A stretch of DNA of 64,000 bases, from positions 1 to 64,000 of the forward strand of contig CAJTJV010000005.1 in the NCBI GenBank assembly GCA_910576775.1, in the 5' to 3' direction. Under the pieces are notes generated by a model. It was not told where the DNA came from. It saw only the letters and a list, made by a program, of their open reading frames with translations, and ran no database searches. The DNA comes from an uncultured Muribaculaceae bacterium (GTDB lineage: Bacteria > Bacteroidota > Bacteroidia > Bacteroidales > Muribaculaceae). Below are positions 18,052-26,592 of this stretch, in pieces. Both the position numbers and the translations under genes were made by a program. How positions within the stretch are numbered: position 1 is the first letter of the stretch; every line of letters begins with the position of its first letter.

Positions 18052-20379
18052 ATGAAACACACCCGCAAATTAATGACGGGTATAGCCTTGATGGCGACGC
18101 TTGTTTCGGCAAGCGCCGCCGTTCCGGCTATTCCTCGCGATGCAAAACTGGAGAAGAAGGTTGAGGAAACCCTCTCCCGGATGACACTCGATGAAAAAAT
18201 AGGGCAAATGACAGAGCTTGCCATCGACCTTATCTGTCATCGCGGTCCGGACGGCAAACTCGTTTATCATCCCGGAATGTTGGACTCCATAATCGGCAAA
18301 TATAAAGTCGGTTCTATTCTCAATGCACCGCAACACTCGCTCACTCCGCAGGAATGGAACGAGGTGATAGGAAAGATTCAGGAGGCATCGATGCGCGAAA
18401 TAGGCATTCCGTGCATCTATGGTCTTGATCAGAACCATGGTGTAACATATTCCACCGGAGGTACTCTCTTCCCTCAGAACATATCGGTTGCAGCGACTTT
18501 CAATCCGGCACTTGCCGAAGAGGCGGCATCGATTACCGCTTATGAAACCAAGGCTTCCTCGTGCCCATGGACTTATTCTCCTACCGTCGACCTTGTGCGT
18601 GTAGCCACATGGCCGCGCGTATGGGAGAATTTCGGTGAAGATCCCTATCTCTCGGGCGAGATGGGCGCCGCTCAAATCCGAGGTTTCCAAGGTACTGATC
18701 CCAACCATATAGGCAAAGACAAGATTGCAACTTCGGTAAAGCACTATATGGCTTATTCGACACCTTTCAGCGGGAAAGACCGCACTCCGGCATACGTCAG
18801 CGAAGCTGATCTCCGCGAAAAACATTTCGAACCATATAAAAAATGTATTGAGGCCGGTGCGCTTACTGTAATGGTAAATTCGGCAAGTGTGAACGGTATT
18901 CCTACCCATATCAACAAGCGCCTGCTTACCGACTGGCTCAAGAACGAACTGCAATGGGACGGTATGATTGTCACCGACTGGGCCGATATCAATAATCTCT
19001 ATTCCCGCGAGAAGGTGGCACGCGATAAGAAGGAGGCCATCAAAATGGCTATCAACGCCGGTATTGACATGGCTATGGAACCATATCAGTGGGATTACTG
19101 CACTCTTTTAAAAGAACTTGTAGAGGAAGGAGAGGTGCCTATGGAACGTATCGATGACGCCACACGTCGCGTCCTGCGTCTAAAATATCGCCTTGGACTT
19201 TTCAACAACCCGACTCCGCAGTTTAAAGATTATCCTGATTTCGGATCTGCAAAACATGCGGATGCTTCACGCCGCGCTGCTGTCGAATCGATGATTCTTT
19301 TGAAAAATAACGGCAACATCCTGCCTCTTAAAAAAGGCACCAGGATTCTTGTCACAGGCCCCAATGCCAACAGCATGCGTTCCCTCAATGGTGGCTGGAC
19401 AATTACCTGGCAGGGTAAACTCACTCCAGAGGAACTTTCGGAAAAGAATACCATCTATGAGGCTCTGAGTGCGACATTCGGGAAAAATAATGTAAATTAT
19501 GTTCCCGGTGTGACATATAATGAGGACGGAAAATACGGTGACGAGAACGCGCCCGATTTCGCACCTGTGACGGAAGCCGCCAAAAACGCCGATGTGATTG
19601 TGGTTTGTGTAGGTGAGAACTCTTACACGGAGACTCCCGGCAACCTGTCAGACCTCAATCTTTCGGATAACCAGAAAGAACTGGTACGGGTGGCCGCCGC
19701 AACCGGCAAACCCGTTGTGATGGTGCTCAACGAAGGTCGTGCCCGCATAATTTCCGATGTAGAGCCTCTGGCTGCCGCAATTGTGGATATTCTTCTTCCG
19801 GGAAGTGAAGGCGGAGATGCGCTTGCCGCTTTGCTGTCGGGAAAGGAGAATTTCTCGGGTCGTCTGCCATATACTTATCCGCGCGACGTCAATTCTCTAT
19901 CGACATATGACTATAAAGCATCTGAACAGGTCGGTACGATGGCCGGGGCATATGACTACAACGCATCTATCACAAGTCAGTGGCCGTTCGGCTATGGTCT
20001 GAGCTATACAACTTTCAAATATGGTAATATGCGTGCTGTCAAGGATAAATTTACTGATAATGATACATTGACATTCAGTGTCGATGTGACAAATACAGGA
20101 AACGTCCCCGGGAAAGAGACTGTAATGCTTTATTCATCCGATCTTGTGGCATCAAGGATTGTTCCGGACAACCGCCGTCTGCGTGCATTTGAAAAAATAG
20201 AGCTCGCTCCCGGTCAGACTCGCACTGTAACATTCAAGATCCCGGCATCCGACCTTGCCTATGTAGGGCATGACGGCAAATGGATTCTTGAAGAGGGTGA
20301 TTTCAAAATCAGCATTGGAGATCTGTCCAAAACGATCTCTTGTACAAAGACAAAAGAGTATACCACACCGAACAAGTAA
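18052..20379 (+). CDS. GH3 exo-beta-glucosidase/glucanase-type enzyme (PUL 1)
   Basis: 775 residues with a Sec signal peptide (ending near SASA/AVPA), so it is probably periplasmic. The barrel domain contains WPRVWENFGEDPYL and KHYMAYSTPFSGKDR. Nucleophile Asp309 is in VTDWADINNLY. A C-terminal alpha/beta domain and Fn3-like domain (from about 645) follow. The signature is that of the branch containing plant exo-glucanases and Bacteroidetes xyloglucan-locus GH3 enzymes, unlike the preceding GH3. It is the last gene of the unit, followed by a strong terminator. Substrate specificity (beta-glucoside versus beta-xyloside) is unresolved. Confidence 0.92.
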   Translation: MKHTRKLMTGIALMATLVSASAAVPAIPRDAKLEKKVEETLSRMTLDEKIGQMTELAIDLICHRGPDGKLVYHPGMLDSIIGKYKVGSILNAPQHSLTPQEWNEVIGKIQEASMREIGIPCIYGLDQNHGVTYSTGGTLFPQNISVAATFNPALAEEAASITAYETKASSCPWTYSPTVDLVRVATWPRVWENFGEDPYLSGEMGAAQIRGFQGTDPNHIGKDKIATSVKHYMAYSTPFSGKDRTPAYVSEADLREKHFEPYKKCIEAGALTVMVNSASVNGIPTHINKRLLTDWLKNELQWDGMIVTDWADINNLYSREKVARDKKEAIKMAINAGIDMAMEPYQWDYCTLLKELVEEGEVPMERIDDATRRVLRLKYRLGLFNNPTPQFKDYPDFGSAKHADASRRAAVESMILLKNNGNILPLKKGTRILVTGPNANSMRSLNGGWTITWQGKLTPEELSEKNTIYEALSATFGKNNVNYVPGVTYNEDGKYGDENAPDFAPVTEAAKNADVIVVCVGENSYTETPGNLSDLNLSDNQKELVRVAAATGKPVVMVLNEGRARIISDVEPLAAAIVDILLPGSEGGDALAALLSGKENFSGRLPYTYPRDVNSLSTYDYKASEQVGTMAGAYDYNASITSQWPFGYGLSYTTFKYGNMRAVKDKFTDNDTLTFSVDVTNTGNVPGKETVMLYSSDLVASRIVPDNRRLRAFEKIELAPGQTRTVTFKIPASDLAYVGHDGKWILEEGDFKISIGDLSKTISCTKTKEYTTPNK

Positions 20380-20414
20380 AATAAATAAGAATATACGATA
20401 TTCTGTCATAATTG

Positions 20415-20460
20415 AACTGCATTCCAAAAGTGGAGCAAACCTTTTGGAATGCAGTTTTTT
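20415..20460 (+). terminator. Terminator of PUL 1
   Basis: A perfect 16-bp stem (20415-20430 with 20441-20456) with a 10-base loop is followed by a T run to 20460. It lies 35 bases after the second GH3 stop codon. Confidence 0.9.
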
Positions 20461-20514
20461 ATTGACATGGAGCCTTCAATTGGGCAAAGGATACAATGCG
20501 TGTGCTGTCTAATA

Positions 20515-20547
20515 TTTGTGGGGTTATTGAAAAAAACAGTAAATTTG
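20515..20547 (+). promoter_or_regulatory. Promoter of serB
   Basis: TTTG (20515-20518), a 21-bp spacer and TAAATTTG (20540-20547) match the Bacteroidetes consensus, with the ATG 23 bases downstream. Confidence 0.7.
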
Positions 20548-20570
20548 CGGGATAAAACACGTTATCCGTA

Positions 20571-21812
20571 ATGACAGACGATATAGAAATTATCCTTATA
20601 AATCTTGCAGGCGACGACCGTCCCGGTGTAACCGCAGCCCTTACAGCGATTCTGGCAAAGCATAATGCGGGGATACTTGATATAGGCCAAAGCGACATTC
20701 ATCATAAACTTTCGCTCGGCATCCTGTTCAGAACAACGCCGGAAATGAGCGGTGAGATAATGAAAGATCTTCTCTTCAAATGCTATGAGATGGGCGTTAC
20801 AATCAGTTTCACGCCTATCAGCGTGGAAGACTATGAGGCCTGGGTAGCTCGGGAAGGCAAAAGCCGCTGGATTATAACTCTGCTCGGACGTACTATAACA
20901 GCGCGTCATATAGCTCTTGTCTCTTCAGAGATAGCCCGTCAGGATCTCAATATTGACAGTATCCGTCGTCTCACCGGCCGTATGCCTATTTCCGAAAAGG
21001 TGCAGCCGCGCTCAAAAAGTTGCGTTGAATTTTCAGTCCGTGGTACGCCGCTCGATGTCGACGCCATGCGTCGACGTTTCCTTGAGGTATCACAGTCAGA
21101 AGAGTTTGATATCTCCCTTCAGGAAGACAATGTTTTCCGCAGATGTCGCCGTCTCATATGCTTCGATATGGATTCTACTCTGATAGAGACAGAGGTTATA
21201 GACGAGCTTGCCGATCGAGCCGGTGTAGGTGTACAGGTGCGTGCCATTACAGAGAGCGCAATGCGGGGCGAAATTGATTTCACCGAGAGTTTCAAGCGCC
21301 GTGTGGCGTTGCTCAAAGGGCTTGACGAGAGTGTCATGAAAGATATTGCCGAGAAACTTCCTATAACAGAAGGAGTGGAGCGTATGATGCAGGTGTTGAA
21401 ACGCACAGGTTATAAGACGGCCATCCTTTCAGGCGGTTTCACTTATTTCGGCAACTACCTGAAGCAAAAATTCGGTTTTGATTATGTATATGCCAACGAA
21501 CTTGAAATAGCCGATGGAAAGCTTACCGGGCGTCATCTCGGCGATATAGTAGATGGAAAGCGTAAAGCTGAATTGTTGCGGATCATCGCACAGGTAGAGA
21601 ATATCAATATCGCTCAGACGATTGCCGTAGGTGACGGGGCAAACGACTTGCCTATGCTTTCCACTGCCGGTCTCGGCATTGCTTTCCATGCCAAGCCAAA
21701 GGTGAAACAGACGGCACGCCAGTCTATTTCTACAATAGGTCTTGACGGAGTTCTGTATTTTCTGGGCTTCAAGGACAGCTTTATCGGTGGAGACGACAGT
21801 CTGAAAGATTAA
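20571..21812 (+). CDS. serB: Phosphoserine phosphatase with N-terminal ACT region
   Basis: 413 residues. Residues about 5-180 hold two ACT-like regulatory modules, and about 190-400 a HAD-superfamily phosphatase. Motif I is FDMDSTLIETE with nucleophile Asp199 and Asp201. Motif II SGGFTYF and motif III VGDGANDLPML follow in order. It hydrolyses O-phosphoserine to serine, the last step of serine synthesis. The ACT part suggests amino-acid feedback. This long form is usual in Bacteroidales. It has its own promoter and no functional link to PUL 1. Confidence 0.95.
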   Translation: MTDDIEIILINLAGDDRPGVTAALTAILAKHNAGILDIGQSDIHHKLSLGILFRTTPEMSGEIMKDLLFKCYEMGVTISFTPISVEDYEAWVAREGKSRWIITLLGRTITARHIALVSSEIARQDLNIDSIRRLTGRMPISEKVQPRSKSCVEFSVRGTPLDVDAMRRRFLEVSQSEEFDISLQEDNVFRRCRRLICFDMDSTLIETEVIDELADRAGVGVQVRAITESAMRGEIDFTESFKRRVALLKGLDESVMKDIAEKLPITEGVERMMQVLKRTGYKTAILSGGFTYFGNYLKQKFGFDYVYANELEIADGKLTGRHLGDIVDGKRKAELLRIIAQVENINIAQTIAVGDGANDLPMLSTAGLGIAFHAKPKVKQTARQSISTIGLDGVLYFLGFKDSFIGGDDSLKD

Positions 21813-21893
21813 TCGCATACCGAACCTTTTGCCTTTTTCCGGCGTTTAGATTCAAAGCCATAACTTTTCAACTATTTCACATTGAGCTTAGCC

Positions 21894-24215
21894 ATGAGGG
21901 CTGTAAAGTGCTATATAATTTTCTTAGTTTCTATCATGTTTGCGTTCCCCGCGCCGGCACAGCAACCGGTGCGGGGGGAGCACCATTCCGTCGGACTTGT
22001 GCTTAGCGGGGGTGGTGCAAAGGGTATTGCACACATAGGTGCTATCAAAGCATTGGAGGACAACGGTATTCCTATTGACTACATAAGCGGTACGTCGATG
22101 GGTGCCATTGTAGGCGGCCTGTACGCATGCGGATATACTCCGGAAGAAATGATGGCTCTTATAACGTCCAATTATTTCGGCTATCTCTCGACCGGCAAAA
22201 TCGATCCTGCGTTTGTCTACCATTTCTCTCAGGAGCGACCTTCTCCGCAGATGTTCAGTTTTCCCTTGGGACGCCGCGATTCTATAGAAGCCATGCGTTT
22301 CAACCCGCAGTCTCTTATATCACCTATCCCCATGTCGTTTGGATTTATGGAGATATTCAGTGCCTATACGGCCCAGTGCCGCGGCGATTTCAATAGACTT
22401 TTTGTTCCGTTTCGTTGTGTCGCATCAGATATGACTAAGCGTGACAAAGCGGTATTCAGAAACGGGGATTTGGCGGAATCGATAAGGGCATCAATGAGCT
22501 TTCCACTTGTCTTTCAGGCTGTAAAAATGGGTGATAACGTGTATTATGACGGTGGTATATATGATAATTTCCCCGTTGATGTTATGCAGAAGGAGTTTGC
22601 TCCGGCTCAGATAATCGGTGTCAGCGTGTCGACCCCTTCCGATAAACCGAATAATTCGTATCTCGATCAGCTTGATATGCTTGTGAGTGCTCCGCAGAGC
22701 TATGAAGTTCCGGAAAAAGACGGCATTAAAGTACATATCAAACTTACAGATTTCGGACTCCTTGATTTTGGTGCCGCAAAAGCTATCTATCAGCGAGGCT
22801 ATGATCGCACTATGGAAATGATGGATAGTATAAAGGCTCGTATCGGAACTCGAGTTACCGCAGAGTCGCGTAGTCTGCGTCGTGAAATGTTTAAATCGCA
22901 AACTCCGGCATTGCGCTTTTCCGATGTTGAGGTTTCGGGTGGTACAAAGCGGCAGAATGAGTATATACGTTTTCTTTTTGAGTCAAAAGAAAATGATGAC
23001 ACCATAGGTATCGGTCTTGCGCGTCTTGCATATTACCGAGCTGTTTCGAGTGACAAGATCAGCACGATGATGCCGCATGCCACGCTTTTGAATGACAGCT
23101 CCGAACTGTTCAAACTCTCAATCGAGACAACTGTCAAGAACAGATTCGATGTCGGTGTCGGTGCCTATATAACATCCAGTAATAACAGCTACCTGTACGT
23201 GCGTGCCGGTTATTCGACAATGAGCTTCAGCTCGGTAAACACAAATATCGAGGCTTGGATAGGACAGAGTTATATGGCCGGGGCTTTTTCCGGTTCCATA
23301 TATCTGTCTACAAGGGTGCCTTCAGCGTTCCGCTTTCTTGCCGTCGCATCTCGCAACAGGTTCTACGAAACCGAAAAGCTTTTTTTTCGCGATAATGAAC
23401 CGACATTTGTTGTGAATCATGATTATTTTGGGCGTGCATCATGGGCAATCGCAGTCGGGCGTACAGCGACGTTGGATGTCGGTATTGGAGGCGGACGCGA
23501 GTACAATACATTTTATCGTAATAATGATGCGGCCAGCTATGCTGCCGGGCGAGACAGGCTTGCCCTTGATCTCGGCCAGATATATGCAGGATTTTCCTCG
23601 TCTACACTCGATAATTTGAATTTTCCCACAAGCGGTTATAGCCGCAACGGTAAAGTTATGGCAGTGGCCGGACGTTCTGTTTATCACCGGGCATTGATAA
23701 ATGTTCCGGAACAGGAAATAAATCATAGTCGCAGATGGCTCCGGATGGACTGGCATGAGCGCGATTATATGAATCTGTCGAAGCACTGGGCTCTCGGTAT
23801 TGAAGGCCGCGCCGTTCTCAGTACACGTGGTTTACTCGACAGCTATTATGCGACGATCAGTTCCGCGCCTGCGTTTATGCCTACACCGGCGTCAAACAAT
23901 GTGTTCGATCCAAAGTTACGTGCCAATAGCTTTGTTGCCATTGGCGTGGTTCCTGTATATAAGTATAATAATCTTCTTTCCGCGCGTCTCTCGCTGAATG
24001 CCTTTGCTCCCCTGCGGACAATAGAAGAAAATGCCGACGGAACCGCACGTTATGGCAAATGGTTCGGTAGCATGCAGTTTTTTGGAGAATTCAATGTTGT
24101 CTACTCACTCCCGTTTGCCGATGTAAGCGCTTATTGCAATTATGCCACATCAAGCCGGCGGTGCAACGTGGGTATAAGTCTTGGATTTTTTATAAAAGCA
24201 CCGTCTTTTCTCTGA
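21894..24215 (+). CDS. Patatin-like phospholipase with BamA-like barrel (PlpD-type)
   Basis: 773 residues from ATG 21894; a TTG 12 bases upstream is also in frame but less likely. After a signal peptide (ending PAPAQ) a patatin domain (about 33-235) shows the glycine-rich loop GGGAKG, nucleophile Ser68 in GTSMG and dyad Asp219 in DGGIYDNFP. A POTRA-like linker (about 320-400) and a C-terminal Omp85-type beta-barrel (about 405-773) follow. The architecture is that of PlpD-like (type Vd) proteins, in which the barrel carries or displays a phospholipase A at the outer membrane. The final residues SFL are compatible with a barrel end. It is followed closely by ssb (18 bases). Confidence 0.9.
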   Translation: MRAVKCYIIFLVSIMFAFPAPAQQPVRGEHHSVGLVLSGGGAKGIAHIGAIKALEDNGIPIDYISGTSMGAIVGGLYACGYTPEEMMALITSNYFGYLSTGKIDPAFVYHFSQERPSPQMFSFPLGRRDSIEAMRFNPQSLISPIPMSFGFMEIFSAYTAQCRGDFNRLFVPFRCVASDMTKRDKAVFRNGDLAESIRASMSFPLVFQAVKMGDNVYYDGGIYDNFPVDVMQKEFAPAQIIGVSVSTPSDKPNNSYLDQLDMLVSAPQSYEVPEKDGIKVHIKLTDFGLLDFGAAKAIYQRGYDRTMEMMDSIKARIGTRVTAESRSLRREMFKSQTPALRFSDVEVSGGTKRQNEYIRFLFESKENDDTIGIGLARLAYYRAVSSDKISTMMPHATLLNDSSELFKLSIETTVKNRFDVGVGAYITSSNNSYLYVRAGYSTMSFSSVNTNIEAWIGQSYMAGAFSGSIYLSTRVPSAFRFLAVASRNRFYETEKLFFRDNEPTFVVNHDYFGRASWAIAVGRTATLDVGIGGGREYNTFYRNNDAASYAAGRDRLALDLGQIYAGFSSSTLDNLNFPTSGYSRNGKVMAVAGRSVYHRALINVPEQEINHSRRWLRMDWHERDYMNLSKHWALGIEGRAVLSTRGLLDSYYATISSAPAFMPTPASNNVFDPKLRANSFVAIGVVPVYKYNNLLSARLSLNAFAPLRTIEENADGTARYGKWFGSMQFFGEFNVVYSLPFADVSAYCNYATSSRRCNVGISLGFFIKAPSFL

Positions 24216-24233
24216 TAATTAAAAAGGCATATT

Positions 24234-24575
24234 ATGAATAAAGTCATATTGTTGGGAAATGTGGGCTGCGACCCTGATATGAGGACAGCCGAGGGGATGA
24301 CATTTGCGCGTTTCCGTCTTGCCACTACCGAGCGTCGGCGCGGGCGTGCGGCCGACGGTACACTTGTTGAATTGCCCGAACAGACAGAATGGCACAACAT
24401 AGTAATGACAGGGCGTGCGGCCGATTTTGCCGAACACTATATCCGCAAAGGCGTTAAACTTATGGTAGAGGGTAAGCTGCGTACCCGTTCATGGGAAGAT
24501 CATAACGCGATAAAACGTTATACGACCGAAATATACGTGGATACTTTCGAATTATTGCCTCGTTCTAATATATAG
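24234..24575 (+). CDS. ssb: Single-stranded DNA-binding protein
   Basis: 113 residues with one OB-fold. Typical features are the N-terminal MNKVILLGNVGCDPDMR, an internal EWHNIVMTGRAADFAEHYIRKG and EGKLRTRSWED. It binds single-stranded DNA in replication and repair. It lacks a long acidic C-terminal tail (ending LLPRSNI), as in short Bacteroidetes SSB paralogues, so it may not be the only SSB in the cell. Confidence 0.93.
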   Translation: MNKVILLGNVGCDPDMRTAEGMTFARFRLATTERRRGRAADGTLVELPEQTEWHNIVMTGRAADFAEHYIRKGVKLMVEGKLRTRSWEDHNAIKRYTTEIYVDTFELLPRSNI

Positions 24576-24579
24576 ACTT

Positions 24580-25443
24580 ATGAGAATGGACGGACGCCGC
24601 CGTAGCGGCAATATTCAGGATCGCCGTGGGAGCGGTCGCAAACTTGGAATAGGCGGAGGTATTATCGGCCTTATAGTGATTGCCGCGGTAACTCTTTTTT
24701 CCGGCGGTGGAATAGGGGATGTCCTGTCGAATATAATGGGCGGAGGTGTGCAGCAATATGCTATAGAATCCTATCAGCCCGATGCAGAGGATGAGCGTCT
24801 TGCCGTTTTTGCATCTCAAGTACTTGCCGGTACCGAAGATGTCTGGAGCGAAGAGTTCGAGCGTATGGGCTGGGGCGAATATAAATGTCCCCGGATGGTA
24901 CTTTTCAGCGGAGCTGTAAGTTCAGGGTGCGGCCATGCCACGTCTCAGACAGGACCGTTCTATTGTTCTGCCGATCAGACAGTTTATATCGACCTCGATT
25001 TTTTTAAGGATATGAAGAAAAACATCGGAGCGGGTGGAGATTTTGCGTATGCCTATGTAATAGCCCATGAGGTAGGCCATCATGTTCAGTATCTTCTTGG
25101 CACACTTGAAGATGCGCATAGTGCCATGAGCAGAGTTTCGGAGAAAGAAGCGAACCAAATCAGTGTACGCCTTGAGCTTCAGGCGGATTTCTATGCCGGA
25201 GTATGGGCCGCCCGCGACAATGAGATGTTCAATTCATTGGAAGAAGGTGATATAGAGAATGCAGTAAATGCAGCTGCAAAAATCGGAGATGATTATCTGC
25301 AGAAAAAAGCTTATGGGCGGGAGATACCCGACAGCTTCAATCACGGACGTTCGTCGCAGAGGGTAAAATGGTTGACGCGGGGACTAAATACCGGCAATCC
25401 AAATTATGGTGATACTTTTTCTCCTGCATATTCCGAGTTATGA
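24580..25443 (+). CDS. YpfJ-family neutral zinc metallopeptidase
   Basis: 287 residues. A basic N-terminus is followed by one membrane helix (about 24-41) and a conserved extracytoplasmic domain. The zinc motif is HEVGH (163-167), with a likely third ligand Glu199 in LELQADFYAG. Matches to the family include the TGPFYCSADQTVYIDLDFF region. Substrates of this family are poorly known. The stop overlaps the ribD start (ATGA), so the two are translationally linked. Start codon 24580 is chosen because it follows ssb by 4 bases; an ATG two codons later is possible. Confidence 0.9.
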   Translation: MRMDGRRRSGNIQDRRGSGRKLGIGGGIIGLIVIAAVTLFSGGGIGDVLSNIMGGGVQQYAIESYQPDAEDERLAVFASQVLAGTEDVWSEEFERMGWGEYKCPRMVLFSGAVSSGCGHATSQTGPFYCSADQTVYIDLDFFKDMKKNIGAGGDFAYAYVIAHEVGHHVQYLLGTLEDAHSAMSRVSEKEANQISVRLELQADFYAGVWAARDNEMFNSLEEGDIENAVNAAAKIGDDYLQKKAYGREIPDSFNHGRSSQRVKWLTRGLNTGNPNYGDTFSPAYSEL

Positions 25444-26459
25444 ATTATACCGAGGGCGATTATAAGTATATGGCGAGAGCTTTGCAACTCGCCGCATATG
25501 GACGAGGCCATGTTTCTCCTAATCCGATGGTGGGAGCTGTTGTCGTATATAATGGGCGGATAATCGGCGAGGGCTGGCACCGCCGTTTAGGTGGACCGCA
25601 TGCAGAGGTTAACGCCATAAATTCCATCCCCGATGACTGCAAAGCGCTGATAGCATCGGCCACAATGTACGTGACTCTGGAACCCTGCTCGCATTACGGA
25701 AAGACACCGCCGTGTGCCCGTATGCTTGTTGAAAAAGGTATAGGAAGGGTAGTCGTGGCCTGTCTTGATCCTAATCCTAAAGTAAGCGGCAATGGAATCG
25801 GTTTTTTGCGAGATGCCGGAATAGATGTTGAGACAGGACTTATGGAACAAGAGGCAGTGGCTCTGAATAAGGTGTTTATGACAGCACACAGGCAGAAGCG
25901 ACCGTTCATTACACTGAAATGGGCGCAAAGCGATGACGGATTTATGGATTCGGATCGAAAATCGGATGGTCGGGCAGCTCGGTTCTCAAATATACTCAGC
26001 TCACAGGAGGTGCATTGGCGCCGTGCCAATCATGATGCTATTGCAGTTGGTGCTGTTACCGCAGTAATGGATAATCCGCGGCTTACCGTCCGTTCGTTCG
26101 ATGGTAACAACCCCCGACCTGTCGTATTCGACCGTCATGGCATTGCCATTAGTGATAATTGTGTCCTGATGATGCGGAATAATACGATACATATTACAGG
26201 GACAGAAATTGGTGATATGCATTCAGTCATGCATAAGCTGTATTCTGATTTTGGTATTACCTCGCTACTTGTTGAGGGTGGTGCTAAGTTGTTAAATACC
26301 TTTATATTATCCGGTTTGTGGGATGAGGCATATGTGGAAACCGCTCCGATATCGCTTGGAATACATGGGCGAGTGAAGGCTCCGGTACTTCCATTGGCTC
26401 CATGTGATATTGAATATTTCGGTATGAACCGTGTCCTTACATACCTAAACAGGTATTAA
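25440..26459 (+). CDS. ribD: Bifunctional riboflavin biosynthesis deaminase/reductase
   Basis: 339 residues. The N-terminal deaminase domain (about 5-145) has the zinc motif HAE (His54, Glu56) and PCSHYGKTPPC (Cys83, Cys92). The C-terminal reductase domain (about 165-339) contains LKWAQSDDG and a glycine-rich LLVEGGAKLLN region. It converts the diamino pyrimidinone intermediate into the ribitylamino uracil phosphate, the second and third steps of riboflavin synthesis. The start overlaps the metallopeptidase stop by 4 bases. Confidence 0.95.
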   Translation: MNYTEGDYKYMARALQLAAYGRGHVSPNPMVGAVVVYNGRIIGEGWHRRLGGPHAEVNAINSIPDDCKALIASATMYVTLEPCSHYGKTPPCARMLVEKGIGRVVVACLDPNPKVSGNGIGFLRDAGIDVETGLMEQEAVALNKVFMTAHRQKRPFITLKWAQSDDGFMDSDRKSDGRAARFSNILSSQEVHWRRANHDAIAVGAVTAVMDNPRLTVRSFDGNNPRPVVFDRHGIAISDNCVLMMRNNTIHITGTEIGDMHSVMHKLYSDFGITSLLVEGGAKLLNTFILSGLWDEAYVETAPISLGIHGRVKAPVLPLAPCDIEYFGMNRVLTYLNRY

Positions 26460-26484
26460 TGTTTCTTGGCATAAGCCTGTTTTC
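26447..26484 (+). terminator. Possible terminator after ribD
   Basis: AAACAGG (26447-26453) pairs with CCTGTTT (26476-26482), with further pairing inside the loop, followed by a short T run. It overlaps the ribD stop codon, and the next gene has its own promoter. Confidence 0.4.
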
Positions 26485-26536
26485 GGAGTTAAAAACTTAT
26501 AAATAGCGGCCATTTAGTGTGAATTGTGGCTCAGAG

Positions 26537-26568
26537 TTTGCCTTGTTGGTGCAAAAACTTTAATTTTG
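26537..26568 (+). promoter_or_regulatory. Promoter of the DUF6242-to-skp envelope gene cluster
   Basis: TTTG (26537-26540), a 20-bp spacer and TAATTTTG (26561-26568) match the consensus exactly, 24 bases before the next ATG. Confidence 0.75.
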
Positions 26569-26592
26569 CATCTTGAAATATCGTAAACTCTA

